A stretch of DNA of 43,223 nucleotides from an uncultured Oscillospiraceae bacterium (GCA_910587995.1 CAJUNS010000022.1:1-43223), one strand, 5' to 3'. Counted from the first letter of the stretch, positions 14,784 to 24,069 are shown. The notes: generated by a model not told the origin, from the letters alone. A program made the numbers and translations.

Positions 14784-17417
14784 TTGGCAGAACAACGAAA
14801 AACCACAAAAAAACCAGCTTCCAGCCGGACCTCCAGCGGGAAGCCGCCAGCCAAGAGGCCTCCGGCGGGCAAAAAGCCCCCGGCCCATGGCAGGGCCAAG
14901 CCCACGGCCAGCCAAATCCGCCAGCGCAACCAAGTGCGGGCCGTGGTGCTCTTCGCCTGCGCCATTTTCTTCGGCTGCCTGGCCCTTATTCCAGGAGACA
15001 GCCTGTGGAACTGGGCCCACAACGTTATTTTGGGCCTGTTTGGGGGCTGGGCGGTGCTTTGGCCCGTGCTCATGCTCTATGTGGCGGTGATTACCACCAT
15101 GGACCGGCCTACCGGACCTCTTGCGGGGAAAATTTGGCTCACGGCGGTGATCATCGTCCTCTGCTGCGCCACCGGCTATGTGTTTGGCGGCGCCCGTCCG
15201 GCGGAGGGGCTGACCTTTCCCGCGTACATAGCCTTTCTCTACCAGGACAACTCCGGCGTGGGCGGGGGCCTGGCCGGCGGGCTGCTGGGACAGCTGCTTC
15301 TCAGCGCCGCCGGGGCCACGGGGGCGAAAATTATCATCCTCCTGCTGCTGTTCGTGTCGGTGATGATTTTGACCGGGGCCACCCTCATCGGCCTGTTCCG
15401 CACCATTAAAAAGCCGGTGGAAATGGTCAGCGGCGGCATTGAAAACGCCCGCCAGCGCCGGGAAGAGGAACGGGTTATTCTGGAGCAGGATTGGGCCGCC
15501 AACATCGACGTGCCCCTGGACGGGGACCCGCCTGCGGCCCCCGCCCCCAGCGGAGACCTGGAAGCCCTGTTTGCAAAGCCCGAGCCCAAAAAGAAGAAGC
15601 CTCAGCGCAACGAAAAGCTGGACAAGCTCCAGGAGGTCTTCGGCATTGCGCCGGAGGAGCCGCCTCAGCCTCAGCCGGAGCCCCAGCCCGCGCCGGAACC
15701 GGAGCCGGAGGAACCCGCCGAGCCTCAGCTGCCCATGTCTCCGGTGGTTTCGGAAAACCCGCCGCTGGTTGAGCCCGAGCCGGAACCCGAACCGGAGGAC
15801 CCTGAGCCGGAGCCCCTGGATATGCCCAAGCCCCGGATGATGGAGCCCATCTCCATGCTGGAGCCCCGGCCCCAGGCGCCCGGCGCCACCCCGGCCCAGG
15901 AGTTCCAGTATCAGGCCGCCGACCCGGGGGCGGCCTACTGCTTCCCGCCCTTGACCATGCTGGCCCAAAGCCCCCAGGTGGACCATGCCAAAGAGACGGA
16001 GGAACTGCAAGCCAACGGCAAAATTTTGGTGGACACCTTGAACAGCTTCGGCGTTTCCACCAAGATTCTGGACATCTGCCGGGGCCCGGCGGTAACCCGC
16101 TATGAGATTCAGCCGGCGGCGGGGGTAAAGGTCAGCAAGATTACCAACCTCTCAGACGACTTGGCGCTGAATCTGGCCGCTACCGGCGTGCGCATCGAGG
16201 CCCCCATTCCCGGCAAGGCGGCGGTGGGCATTGAGGTGCCCAACCGGTCCCGCAGCCAGGTCTGTATGCGGGAGCTCATTCAGTCCAACGCCTTTGCCGC
16301 CTCCAAGTCCAAGCTTTCCGTGGCCCTGGGCCGGGACATCGCGGGCCAGCCCGTGGTGGCCGACCTGGCCCGGATGCCCCATATCTTAATCGCCGGCACC
16401 ACGGGTTCCGGCAAGTCGGTGTGCGTCAACTCCTTCATCGTCAGCATGCTTTACAAGGCAAGCCCCGATGAGGTGCGCTTCTTGATGATCGACCCCAAGT
16501 CCGTGGAGTTCACCCAATACAACGGCCTGCCCCACATGCTGGTGCCTGTGGTCACCGAGCCCCACAAGGCGGCGGGCGCTCTGGGCTGGGCGGTAAACGA
16601 GATGATGAAGCGCTACAAAATTTTCTCCGAGCACAATGTGCGCAATCTGGCTGGGTACAACAGCCTGGCGGCCTCTCAAAACTACCAGGACGAAAACGGC
16701 CAGCCCATGCCCGCCATGCCCCAAATTGTCATTCTCATCGACGAGCTGGCGGACCTGATGATGGCCGCGCCCAAAGAGGTGGAGGACTCCATCTGCCGCC
16801 TGGCCCAGCTGGCCCGCGCGGCGGGCATGCACCTGGTCATCGCCACCCAGCGGCCCTCGGTGGATGTGGTCACGGGCCTGATCAAGGCCAACATCCCCAG
16901 CCGCATCGCCCTGACCGTCTCCACCGCGGTGGACTCCCGTACCATTTTGGACACCGTGGGCGCGGAAAAGCTGCTGGGCTATGGCGATATGCTTTTTGCC
17001 CCGGTGGGCTCCAACAAACCCGTCCGGGTCCAGGGCTGCCTCTTGAAAGACGAGGAGATTCAGTCCATTGTAGAGTTTGTGAAGAAGACCAAGGCCATGG
17101 ACTATGACGAGGGAGTTATTGAGGAGATTGAGCGCAACGCTGTGGCCGGAGACAGCGGCAGGGACTCCGGCGGCGAGGGGGGCGCCGGAGAGACGGACCC
17201 CATGATGGAGGAAGCCATTAAAGTGGTGGTAGAGGCTGGACAAGCCAGCACCTCTCTGCTCCAGCGGCGGCTGCGGCTGGGCTATGCCCGGGCCGGGCGG
17301 CTGATTGACGAGATGGAGCAGCTGGGCATTGTAGGCCCCCACGAGGGGTCCAAGTCCCGGCAGGTGCTGATGACCTACGCCCAATGGGCCGAACGAAACA
17401 TGCAAAAAACCGATTGA
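14784..17417 (+). CDS. ftsK: FtsK/SpoIIIE family DNA translocase
   Basis: An 877-residue septal DNA pump. Layout: Lys/Pro-rich N-terminus (1-50), about four membrane helices (50-210), a Pro/Glu-rich linker (240-370), and the RecA-type motor with Walker A GTTGSGKS (538-545) and Walker B IVILIDELAD (about 647-656). A winged-helix gamma domain (about 806-877), which recognises orienting DNA motifs, ends the protein. It starts at TTG 14784 with AAGGAAG about 10 nt upstream. It moves the chromosome during division and into the forespore; whether this is the sporulation SpoIIIE or a vegetative FtsK cannot be separated here. It ends at a clear terminator. Confidence 0.95.
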   Translation: MAEQRKTTKKPASSRTSSGKPPAKRPPAGKKPPAHGRAKPTASQIRQRNQVRAVVLFACAIFFGCLALIPGDSLWNWAHNVILGLFGGWAVLWPVLMLYVAVITTMDRPTGPLAGKIWLTAVIIVLCCATGYVFGGARPAEGLTFPAYIAFLYQDNSGVGGGLAGGLLGQLLLSAAGATGAKIIILLLLFVSVMILTGATLIGLFRTIKKPVEMVSGGIENARQRREEERVILEQDWAANIDVPLDGDPPAAPAPSGDLEALFAKPEPKKKKPQRNEKLDKLQEVFGIAPEEPPQPQPEPQPAPEPEPEEPAEPQLPMSPVVSENPPLVEPEPEPEPEDPEPEPLDMPKPRMMEPISMLEPRPQAPGATPAQEFQYQAADPGAAYCFPPLTMLAQSPQVDHAKETEELQANGKILVDTLNSFGVSTKILDICRGPAVTRYEIQPAAGVKVSKITNLSDDLALNLAATGVRIEAPIPGKAAVGIEVPNRSRSQVCMRELIQSNAFAASKSKLSVALGRDIAGQPVVADLARMPHILIAGTTGSGKSVCVNSFIVSMLYKASPDEVRFLMIDPKSVEFTQYNGLPHMLVPVVTEPHKAAGALGWAVNEMMKRYKIFSEHNVRNLAGYNSLAASQNYQDENGQPMPAMPQIVILIDELADLMMAAPKEVEDSICRLAQLARAAGMHLVIATQRPSVDVVTGLIKANIPSRIALTVSTAVDSRTILDTVGAEKLLGYGDMLFAPVGSNKPVRVQGCLLKDEEIQSIVEFVKKTKAMDYDEGVIEEIERNAVAGDSGRDSGGEGGAGETDPMMEEAIKVVVEAGQASTSLLQRRLRLGYARAGRLIDEMEQLGIVGPHEGSKSRQVLMTYAQWAERNMQKTD

Positions 17418-17436
17418 CCCTTCCAAAGGCCACGTA

Positions 17437-17468
17437 AAAAAGGACCCGCCAGCTGGCGGGTCCTTTTT
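17437..17468. terminator. Perfect palindromic terminator after ftsK
   Basis: AAAAAGGACCCGCCAG pairs with its exact reverse complement to 17468, giving a stem with flanking A and T runs that can work both ways. Repeat copy 3 starts two bases later. Confidence 0.85.
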
Positions 17469-17470
17469 AT

Positions 17471-17559
17471 GGGTGTGCCCCAACCACAGAGATGATCATC
17501 TGTGTTTCCACGCCCGCAGGGCGGGGAAACACGAAAAGCTCTCCGAAACGGAACTCCCC
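17471..17559 (+). repeat. Dispersed hairpin repeat, copy 3 of 5 (degenerate)
   Basis: An 89-bp copy with decayed ends (GGGTGTGCC at the left, GGAACTCCC at the right). It has the best small hairpin (CACAGA-GATGATCA-TCTGTG). The central hairpin has one A opposite G and a GCA loop. It lies between convergent ftsK and fapA, directly next to the ftsK terminator. Confidence 0.88.
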
Positions 17560-17585
17560 TTTTATTTGCCAATAGGATTCCGCCT

Positions 17586-19343
17586 CTAGGTCATCAGCCG
17601 GATTTTGCCCTCAATGGCCATTGCCGTGCTGTGGCGGGTTTCGGTGCGGATGCGCATCAGGTCCTCCTCCATTTTGATGCGCGTGCCCGCGTAGGCCACG
17701 TCGAAAATAAGCTGTCCAGGCCGCTGGTGCTGGCTTTGAGCCTGATAGGCCTCCAGGTTTTTATCGTACTGGCGCAGCTTCAGCTTATCCACGGAAAGCT
17801 GCATCCGCAGCTTGGAGATGCGGGCCGTGCGGGCGGGGTTGTTGGGCTGGCGCTCGGTTTCCTGCAGGTCCTTTTCCAGCTGGGCCATCTCTTCCAAAAG
17901 CAGGGCGCGCTCAAAGTCCTCACAGGGCAGGCCGCCAATGGTGATGGTGGTGCGCACCTCCATTTTAGAGCCGATGGCATTGGCCTCCACCAGCCGCGCG
18001 GCCCAAATTTTACCGCCGATGATAGCCCCCCGGCCGTTTTTGGCGTACACCGAGGCGTTGCTGTACACATTGCAGCCAATGATGGCCTCGGAGTACAGGT
18101 CCTGGCGGGCATAGACGCTGCAATTTTCCAAATATTTGGCGTAGATGTCCTTGTGGGCCCGCAGCACCGCCTGGTTGTTGCCCTGGACGCCTTTGGCCAA
18201 AATCAGGTCGCCGCCAGCCTCAATGGTGGCGGATTCCACCACGCCGTCCACCTTTACGCTGCCCATGGCCCGTACGGTGAAGCCGCTGCACACATCGCCT
18301 TGAATGTGCACATCGCCTAAAAAGTTTACGCTGCCGGTGGAATAGTCCACATTGCCGGAGATGTCCATCACCGGGTTTACTTGGAAGGTGCCGCCGTTAA
18401 ATTCCAGGCTTCCATCCCGCCCGGCCAGCAGCTGGGAGCCGTCCTCGTTCATTTTGGTGTTGCGGCCCATGGGCGGGGCGGCGGGTACGCCGTTGGTGGT
18501 GGGCAGCTCCTTGCCCAGCACGTTCCGGCCGGGCACACCGTTGGTGGGGGGCAGAATGTTGCAGATCACCGCGTCCTTCTCAATGTTCTGGGTTTTGCCC
18601 ACAGCGGTGTAGTCCACCCGGTTATATTCGTCCACGGGGAGGCTCTGTTTGTTCACCCGGGGGTAAAGGTCCTCCACCTCCCCGTTTTTGCCTGGATTGG
18701 GGGCTTGGCCCTGGGCGGCCAGAAACAGGTGGAAGTAGCGGTCCTCCTTTTCCGGCAGGTTTTTCACCAGAGCTTCGTCAATGCCATATGTCACCTTGGC
18801 CCCGGCCAAGGCCGAGGAGATGTCCTGCGAGGTGAGTTCGGCCCCTTCGCCCACAGGCGGGTAGGCCAGCACCCAGGCGGAAAGGCCGCTGCGGGCTGTA
18901 TAGACGGTCACCTGCGCGTTTAGGCTGATGGGCGGGGCGTCCTCCACTTTGGGCACGGCGGCGTTTAGCCGGGCCTTGGCCGAGTTGTTAATGGCCAGCT
19001 TAAAGCCGGTGTGCTCACCGGCGGCGGTTTCCGCTGTAAAGGGGGGCTCCGCGGCGCCGGGGGCATCCAGCCGCAGCGAGGGCGAGGGCAGCCAGCCAGC
19101 CTCATCCCGGCGCAGGCGCCAAAGCTGCTGCAAGGGGTGGTCGATGGGGAGTTCCAGCTCAAAGGGGTCCGTGGGGGGCTCGCTGCGGCGCTGATGCTCC
19201 GAGAGCTTCAAGGGCCGGTGCTGGGGGAGCTCGGCGGGAGCGTCCTCTGGAGAAACCGCTTTCTTCTTGCGGGAAAATTTGAATCTGTTTTTAAAGAATT
19301 GGAATTCCAGAAGCTTTTTTAGGAAAGAAGGCTTATTAGCCAT
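17586..19343 (-). CDS. FapA family protein (DUF342)
   Basis: A 585-residue FapA/DUF342 protein. A charged N-terminus (FKFSRKKKAVSPEDAP) precedes the FapA core, with GVPGRNVLGKELPTTNG and a repetitive beta-helix-like part (GDVHIQGDVCSGFTVRAMGS, VKVDGVVESATIEAGGDLIL, IIGCNVYSNASVYAKNGRGA). It ends in a coiled coil (EMAQLEKDLQETERQ onward) and a short beta tail. FapA proteins occur near flagellar or chemotaxis genes or alone in non-motile Clostridia; the function is unknown and may be scaffold-like. ATG 19341-19343 has GAGGTG 6 nt upstream. No flagellar genes are in the window. Confidence 0.88.
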   Translation of the reverse strand: MANKPSFLKKLLEFQFFKNRFKFSRKKKAVSPEDAPAELPQHRPLKLSEHQRRSEPPTDPFELELPIDHPLQQLWRLRRDEAGWLPSPSLRLDAPGAAEPPFTAETAAGEHTGFKLAINNSAKARLNAAVPKVEDAPPISLNAQVTVYTARSGLSAWVLAYPPVGEGAELTSQDISSALAGAKVTYGIDEALVKNLPEKEDRYFHLFLAAQGQAPNPGKNGEVEDLYPRVNKQSLPVDEYNRVDYTAVGKTQNIEKDAVICNILPPTNGVPGRNVLGKELPTTNGVPAAPPMGRNTKMNEDGSQLLAGRDGSLEFNGGTFQVNPVMDISGNVDYSTGSVNFLGDVHIQGDVCSGFTVRAMGSVKVDGVVESATIEAGGDLILAKGVQGNNQAVLRAHKDIYAKYLENCSVYARQDLYSEAIIGCNVYSNASVYAKNGRGAIIGGKIWAARLVEANAIGSKMEVRTTITIGGLPCEDFERALLLEEMAQLEKDLQETERQPNNPARTARISKLRMQLSVDKLKLRQYDKNLEAYQAQSQHQRPGQLIFDVAYAGTRIKMEEDLMRIRTETRHSTAMAIEGKIRLMT

Positions 19344-19368
19344 GCGGAACACCTCGCTTTCTCTTCAC

Positions 19369-19397
19369 ATTATAGCTTGTGCGGCAGGTTTTGACAA
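19369..19397 (-). promoter_or_regulatory. fapA promoter
   Basis: Minus strand TTGTCA (19392-19397), a 17-nt spacer and TATAAT (19369-19374), 26 nt before ATG. Confidence 0.75.
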
Positions 19398-19565
19398 GCA
19401 TAAATTTGAAAAAGTTGTATAGAAATTTTTGCCCAAACAGGCGTTGGTTTTCGCAATATTATGGAGAAGATTTAGCGGAGCAGTTTGTTGAATTCCGTGG
19501 ACGGGGAGAAGGGGAGGGGCTCAGGGGGCAGCGCCGCGTCAGGCGCCGCCGCTCCGGGAACTTCC

Positions 19566-19594
19566 TTGCAAAGCGGCGGGAGGCATGGTATAAT
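19566..19594 (+). promoter_or_regulatory. Promoter of the dnaD-dnaI pair
   Basis: TTGCAA (19566-19571), a 17-nt spacer and TATAAT (19589-19594), about 120 nt before the start codon. Confidence 0.7.
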
Positions 19595-19716
19595 GTCCGC
19601 AAGAAGATGGGGAGAAGCCTTTGCCGCGAAGAAGCGCCGGCCTTCTCCCGGCAGATTTGATTGGTAACATGTACGCGCCTTTGCGGAGGCTAAGATGGAG
19701 AACAAGGAGAATGGGA

Positions 19717-20724
19717 ATGGAATATCGTTTGGATGTAGGCCTGTGGAACCAGGTTTTCGCCGTGCCCGCCGCGCTGGTGGACCGCCACCTGAAGCTGGCG
19801 GGAAAGGAGCAGCTTCAGGTTATTTTGTGGCTGCTGCGCCATCCGGACCGCGGCTTTGCCCCGGGGGAGCTGGCCCAGGCTTTGGGCATGCCGGAAGAAG
19901 CCGCCCTGGACTGCCTGGACTATTGGGAGGACCGGGGGCTTTTGGCCTCGGCCATGGGGGAGCTGCGGCCTGTGCCTCAGCCGGAGGTTCCGGCGGCCGC
20001 CCCAGCGCAGGCCCCGGCCCAGACTCCGGCGGAGCCTGCCCCCCAGCCCGAGGCTAAGCCTCTGCCCCCCAAAAAGCGCATGCCCCGCCCAGACGTGGAG
20101 CATCTGACCGCCCGGCTGGAGGAATCGGAGGAGGTGCGCTTTTTGATGCAGGAGGCGGAGACCACCTTGGGCAAAACCCTGTCCCCAGCCATGAGCGGGC
20201 TGCTGCTGACCATCACCGATGACTACGGCCTGCCTGTGGAAGTAACGGTAATGCTGCTTCACTATGCCCAGGAGGTGGGCAAAACCGGCACCAGCTACAT
20301 AGACTCCGTGGCCCGGGACTGGGCTGAGAGCGGGGTGTTTACCCTGGAGGCCGCCGAGGCCAAGCTGCAGGACCTGAGCCGCCGCCGCCTGGCCTGGGGG
20401 AAGGTTTCCGCCGCGGCGGGCCTGCCCAAACGCGCCCCCAGCAAAAAGGAAGAGGAGCTGGCCAGCCGCTGGGTGTACGAGTGGGGCTTCTCGCAGGAGA
20501 TGCTTTCCGCCGCCTACGAAAGCTGCGTGGACCATACGGGAAAATTCAGCGCCGGTTACATGGACAAGGTGCTGGCGGGCTGGCAGGGAAGAGGCCTGCG
20601 GAATGTCCAGGACCTGGAAGCCATGCGGCGGGAGGCCCAGGAAAAGCAGGCCAAAGGGAAGAGCTACGACATCGACGAGCTGGAAAAGATGAGCGTCTTC
20701 GACCTGCCGGAGGAGCTGCGGTAA
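19717..20724 (+). CDS. DnaD domain protein (replication initiation)
   Basis: A 335-residue primosomal protein. The N-terminal winged helix (EYRLDVGLWNQVFAVPAALV ... QVILWLLRHP) is followed by a Pro/Ala linker and two tandem DnaB_2/DDBH2-type domains: LGKTLSPAMSGLLLTITDDY ... YIDSVARDWAESG, and a second ending SAGYMDKVLAGWQGRGLRN. DnaD/DnaB proteins remodel origin DNA and help the loader place the replicative helicase. ATG 19717 is chosen: AAGGAGA ends 6 nt upstream, whereas ATG 19711 would abut it. The loader gene follows after 37 nt, so this is a primosome operon. Confidence 0.9.
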   Translation: MEYRLDVGLWNQVFAVPAALVDRHLKLAGKEQLQVILWLLRHPDRGFAPGELAQALGMPEEAALDCLDYWEDRGLLASAMGELRPVPQPEVPAAAPAQAPAQTPAEPAPQPEAKPLPPKKRMPRPDVEHLTARLEESEEVRFLMQEAETTLGKTLSPAMSGLLLTITDDYGLPVEVTVMLLHYAQEVGKTGTSYIDSVARDWAESGVFTLEAAEAKLQDLSRRRLAWGKVSAAAGLPKRAPSKKEEELASRWVYEWGFSQEMLSAAYESCVDHTGKFSAGYMDKVLAGWQGRGLRNVQDLEAMRREAQEKQAKGKSYDIDELEKMSVFDLPEELR

Positions 20725-20761
20725 GGCCGGGAGGGCTTCACAAAATAAGGAGGCATGCACA

Positions 20762-21733
20762 ATGGGTTATGATAAAAAGGTGTCCGACGCCGCCCGGGCG
20801 GAGCTGGAACGCCGCCGCCTGCTGGCGGAGACCACGGCCAGCGCCAACCAGGAGCGCTTTTTCGCTCAGTGCCCCCGGGCGCGGGAGGTCCGGTCCCAGA
20901 TGGCCTCCAACGCCGCCGGGGCCGCCAAGGCGGTGGTTTTGGGGGGCAGCGTGCGGGAGGAGCTGGAAAAGCGGAAGGCCAAGGGCCTGGCCCTTAGCCG
21001 GGAATATGAAGAGCTGCTGGCCTCGGCGGGCCTGAGCCGGGAGGACCTGGAACCCCGCTATGCCTGCCCGGACTGCAAGGACACCGGCTATGTGAACGGC
21101 CGCATGTGCCAGTGCCTGAAGCAGCTGCGGCGGGCGGAGGCCTACCAGCAGCTCAGCTCGGACCTGCCTCTGGAAAAGTGCCGGTTCGACAATTTTCTGC
21201 TGGACTATTACCAGCCCGGAAGCCGGGCCTACACCCAGATGGAGGGCGTGCTGCGGGCCTGCCGGAAGTTCGCCCAAAATTTCCGGGCGGATTCTCCCAG
21301 CATCCTCTTCAAAGGCGGCACCGGGCTGGGAAAAACCCACCTGTCCCTGGCCATTGCCAATGTGGTGATTGAAAAGGGCTTTGGGGTGGTGTATGGGTCC
21401 ACCCAAAGCTTTGCCGTGGCCTTGGAGCGGGAGCGCTTTGGCCGGGAGGGGGCGGGGACCTTTCAGCAGCTGACAGGCTGCGACCTGCTGATTTTGGACG
21501 ACCTGGGGGCGGAGTTTCCCTCTCAGTATGTAAACGCCATGCTCTACGACGCGGTTAACGCCCGCATGCTGGGGGACCGGCCCACGGTGATCAGCACCAA
21601 TCTCTCCATGAAGGAGCTGGAGGACCGGTATGGGGAGCGCTTCGCCTCCCGGGTGGCCGGGTATTACGGCAAGCTGGAGTTCCATGGGGCGGATGTGCGG
21701 GTACAGCAGCAGCGGCGGCGCATGGGCCAGTAA
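20762..21733 (+). CDS. DnaC/DnaI-like helicase loader ATPase
   Basis: A 323-residue AAA+ helicase loader. The N-terminal coiled part precedes a zinc-binding motif (Cys102, Cys105, Cys116, Cys118 in CPDCKDTGYVNGRMCQC), as in Bacillus DnaI. The AAA+ core has Walker A GGTGLGKT (185-192), Walker B LLILDDLGAE and sensor I VISTNLS. It loads the replicative helicase onto origin DNA together with the DnaD-type protein encoded just upstream. A full AAGGAGG precedes ATG 20762. Confidence 0.92.
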   Translation: MGYDKKVSDAARAELERRRLLAETTASANQERFFAQCPRAREVRSQMASNAAGAAKAVVLGGSVREELEKRKAKGLALSREYEELLASAGLSREDLEPRYACPDCKDTGYVNGRMCQCLKQLRRAEAYQQLSSDLPLEKCRFDNFLLDYYQPGSRAYTQMEGVLRACRKFAQNFRADSPSILFKGGTGLGKTHLSLAIANVVIEKGFGVVYGSTQSFAVALERERFGREGAGTFQQLTGCDLLILDDLGAEFPSQYVNAMLYDAVNARMLGDRPTVISTNLSMKELEDRYGERFASRVAGYYGKLEFHGADVRVQQQRRRMGQ

Positions 21734-21760
21734 GCCAGCAAGTTGAAAAAATTCCAAAAC

Positions 21761-21792
21761 TTTGTCACAAATCCCCTTCCTGATGCGTGTAA
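21761..21792 (+). promoter_or_regulatory. Possible ECF-type autoregulated promoter
   Basis: TTTGTCACA (21761-21769) and CGTGTAA (21786-21792) in front of the ECF sigma gene resemble the bipartite -35/-10 of extracytoplasmic sigma promoters (CGT core in the -10). No sigma-A promoter is seen here. Autoregulation is inferred. Confidence 0.35.
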
Positions 21793-21813
21793 CAGGCGAA
21801 AGGAGGGTTCTGT

Positions 21814-22299
21814 ATGGAGAACGCAGACCGCCCCTCGTACGAGGAGCTGATTGCCCGGCAGGGGCCTTCGGTGTACCGGCTGGCCTTTGCCCGGCTGCGG
21901 CGGCGGGCAGACGCGGAGGATGTGTATCAAGAGGTCTTCCTGCGCTATGTGGAAAAGGGACCGGTCTTTGAGGGGCCGGACCATGAGCGGGCCTGGTTTT
22001 TGCGGGTGACGCTGAACGCCTGCAACAGCCTGTGGCGCGCCCCGTGGCGCCGGCTGGCGGCTCCCCTGACCGAGGAGCTGCCCTTTGAGGACCCGGAAGA
22101 GCTGGGCTTGCACCAGGAACTGCGAAAGCTGCCCGCCAAATACCGCACCGTGCTGCACCTGTATTACTGGGAGGGCCTGCCCACCGAGGCCATCGCCCAG
22201 CTGGTGGGCTGCAAGCCGGAGGCGGCGCGGCAGCGGCTTACCCGGGCGCGGCGGATGATGAAGGATTTGCTGGCAGAGGAGGAATGGATCGATGTTTAA
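21814..22299 (+). CDS. ECF-type RNA polymerase sigma factor
   Basis: A 161-residue sigma-70 family factor with region 2 (VYRLAFARLRRRADAEDVYQ, containing the AEDVYQEVF helix) and region 4 (LPAKYRTVLHLYYWEGLPTE ... ARQRLTRAR). Size and lack of other regions define the ECF class. AAAGGAGG precedes ATG 21814. The gene overlaps the downstream membrane-protein gene by 8 nt, a typical sigma/anti-sigma arrangement. The inducing signal is unknown but probably envelope related. Confidence 0.92.
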   Translation: MENADRPSYEELIARQGPSVYRLAFARLRRRADAEDVYQEVFLRYVEKGPVFEGPDHERAWFLRVTLNACNSLWRAPWRRLAAPLTEELPFEDPEELGLHQELRKLPAKYRTVLHLYYWEGLPTEAIAQLVGCKPEAARQRLTRARRMMKDLLAEEEWIDV

Positions 22300-23995
22300 A
22301 GAGGAATACCGAAGCATGAACGAAAAACTGGCCCCTGGGGCGGAGCTGAACGCCCGTACCCTGGCCCGGATGGAGGCCCCCCGGAGCAGACGGCCCCGCC
22401 GGGCGTTAACCGCGGTTCTGGCCCTGCTTTTGGCGGCATGCCTGACCCTGACCGCCGCCGCGGCCGTGCTGCCCGGGTTCCGGGGGATGCTGTTTGGGGA
22501 GGCTTCGCCTTTGGCGGAATCCCTGACGCCCCAAACGGCGGCAGCGGCACGGAACGGCCTTGCCCTGGAGATTTTAGGCACTATGGCACAGGGAGAGAGT
22601 TTTACCGCTTATTTTTCTCTGCAAGACCTGGAAAAAGCGGACCGGCTCAGCGGCGAGATGTTCTTGGACATGGACATTTACCTAGATGGAAAACGGTTTG
22701 ACCATTACCAGGGCTGCGACTTTTTTTGCGAGGTGATGAAGTATGACGAAGAAACCCAGACCGCTCTGTGCCGGATGGACCTGGATGTGGGCGGCGCCCC
22801 CGCCGGCGAGGAGGGAGAGGCTCTTTACCGGCTGGAGAACGCGGATGTGGATCTGGTGCTGCACAATGCCTTTCAGCGGGACCGGCACAGTGCCTACACG
22901 CCCATAACCCTGCCTGCTCCGGATACAGATCCTTCGGTCCTTCCCATTTATGGGCGCTATCAGGTTAGGTATGAGGACGGGGAGGAAACCTCCTTCATCG
23001 AAGAGATTACGCCGGATATGTTTGCCCCCACTTGGGAGGAAATATGTGCGGAGCTGGAAAAAAAGGAAAAGGCGGCTCAGGGGGGAGAGACGTCCTCGGA
23101 GGAGTATCTCAGTTTCAGCGGCATCCTCCGAGAGGCTTTTTTGCAGGATGAAGAGGGCTGGATCGCGCACCTGGAACCGGGCGAACCTGTCCCGGTGCCC
23201 GGTTTGGAGGACTTCGTCCAAATTACCAAGACTGCCTATGTGGACGGTGTACTATATGTCCAGCTCCACAAGGAGGACCAGGCGCTTCTGAAAACCTGCC
23301 AGGGCCAAGGGCAGCGAATGCTGGCCGATGGCTTCCAGCTGCTGTGTGCCAAGAAAGGCTGTGGCGCGGCGGATGCCCAGGACATCGCCCGGAAGAAGGA
23401 GGAGCTGGCTTTTGGCGGCAGCTCCCAGGAACTCTTGAACCGGCTCTATCAGTATTCCTCTGGCGTGAGCGGCTTTGCTTTCGACGAGGCGGGCCGGGTC
23501 ATTGACGGCCCGCCAGAGGACCGGGAAGGGTATCAGGAATACAAATATGAGATTCCTCTGGAAGAGCTGGACCAGTATGAGTTTTTTGCCCTGTGGGACT
23601 ATATGAGCCAGCTGGAGCTGGGACTTACGGCAGCGTTCTCCTTGGAAGACGCTTTGCCCGGAGACACGGTGCTGTATGGGCCGGTCACGGTGGGCGGCGT
23701 GACGTTCGACCAGATCTCGGTGTCGCCTTTGGGCGTGTTTGCCAGGGGGTACTGGCTGTGGGACGATGTAAACCAGATGGAAGACATAGAGCTGGTGAGC
23801 AGCGGCACGGTCTACCACTTCTACAAAATCGAGGGCAGTCAGTGGAGCGTGGAATACGCCGACAGCAACGGGCCGGACCGGGAAAAAAGCTCTGCCTGGG
23901 TTAAGTTCTTTACCAGCTCCGCCCCCATCGACCCCACCGCTGTCACCGCCATCCGCTACCAGGGCCGGGAGGTTCCCTTGGCCCCGGCGGAGTAG
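22292..23995 (+). CDS. Membrane-anchored partner of the ECF sigma factor (DUF4179-like, putative anti-sigma)
   Basis: A 567-residue protein with a short cytoplasmic N-terminus (NEKLAPGAELNARTLARM), one membrane helix (about residues 36-60, ALTAVLALLLAACLTLTAAA) and a ~500-residue extracytoplasmic domain. The start LAPxxELNARTL is common in proteins encoded with Oscillospiraceae ECF factors, often annotated DUF4179. By position and topology it is a candidate anti-sigma or sensor; the anti-sigma activity is inference. The outer domain is acidic and beta-rich with no catalytic motif recognised. AGGAGG lies 9 nt before ATG 22292. Confidence 0.75.
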   Translation: MFKEEYRSMNEKLAPGAELNARTLARMEAPRSRRPRRALTAVLALLLAACLTLTAAAAVLPGFRGMLFGEASPLAESLTPQTAAAARNGLALEILGTMAQGESFTAYFSLQDLEKADRLSGEMFLDMDIYLDGKRFDHYQGCDFFCEVMKYDEETQTALCRMDLDVGGAPAGEEGEALYRLENADVDLVLHNAFQRDRHSAYTPITLPAPDTDPSVLPIYGRYQVRYEDGEETSFIEEITPDMFAPTWEEICAELEKKEKAAQGGETSSEEYLSFSGILREAFLQDEEGWIAHLEPGEPVPVPGLEDFVQITKTAYVDGVLYVQLHKEDQALLKTCQGQGQRMLADGFQLLCAKKGCGAADAQDIARKKEELAFGGSSQELLNRLYQYSSGVSGFAFDEAGRVIDGPPEDREGYQEYKYEIPLEELDQYEFFALWDYMSQLELGLTAAFSLEDALPGDTVLYGPVTVGGVTFDQISVSPLGVFARGYWLWDDVNQMEDIELVSSGTVYHFYKIEGSQWSVEYADSNGPDREKSSAWVKFFTSSAPIDPTAVTAIRYQGREVPLAPAE

Positions 23996-24021
23996 GCGCG
24001 GCGTATTAAAAATTTACAGCC

Positions 24022-24046
24022 AGGCGGGGCTTTTTGGGCCCCGCCT
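24022..24046 (+). terminator. Weak hairpin after the ECF operon
   Basis: AGGCGGGGC (24022-24030) pairs with GCCCCGCCT (24038-24046), 7-nt loop. No proper T-run follows, so it may only attenuate transcription into the two-component genes. Confidence 0.4.
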
Positions 24047-24069
24047 CTTGTGCTGGAAAGGGGAGCCCT

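Larger units (their letters stand above)
19344..19716. other. Divergent intergenic region fapA-dnaD
   Basis: About 370 bp holding the fapA promoter (19369-19397) and the dnaD promoter (19566-19594). The 120-nt dnaD leader shows only a weak GCCGG/CCGGC stem. Nothing else recognised; the GC-rich stretch 19510-19560 has no clear RNA family match. Confidence 0.6.
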
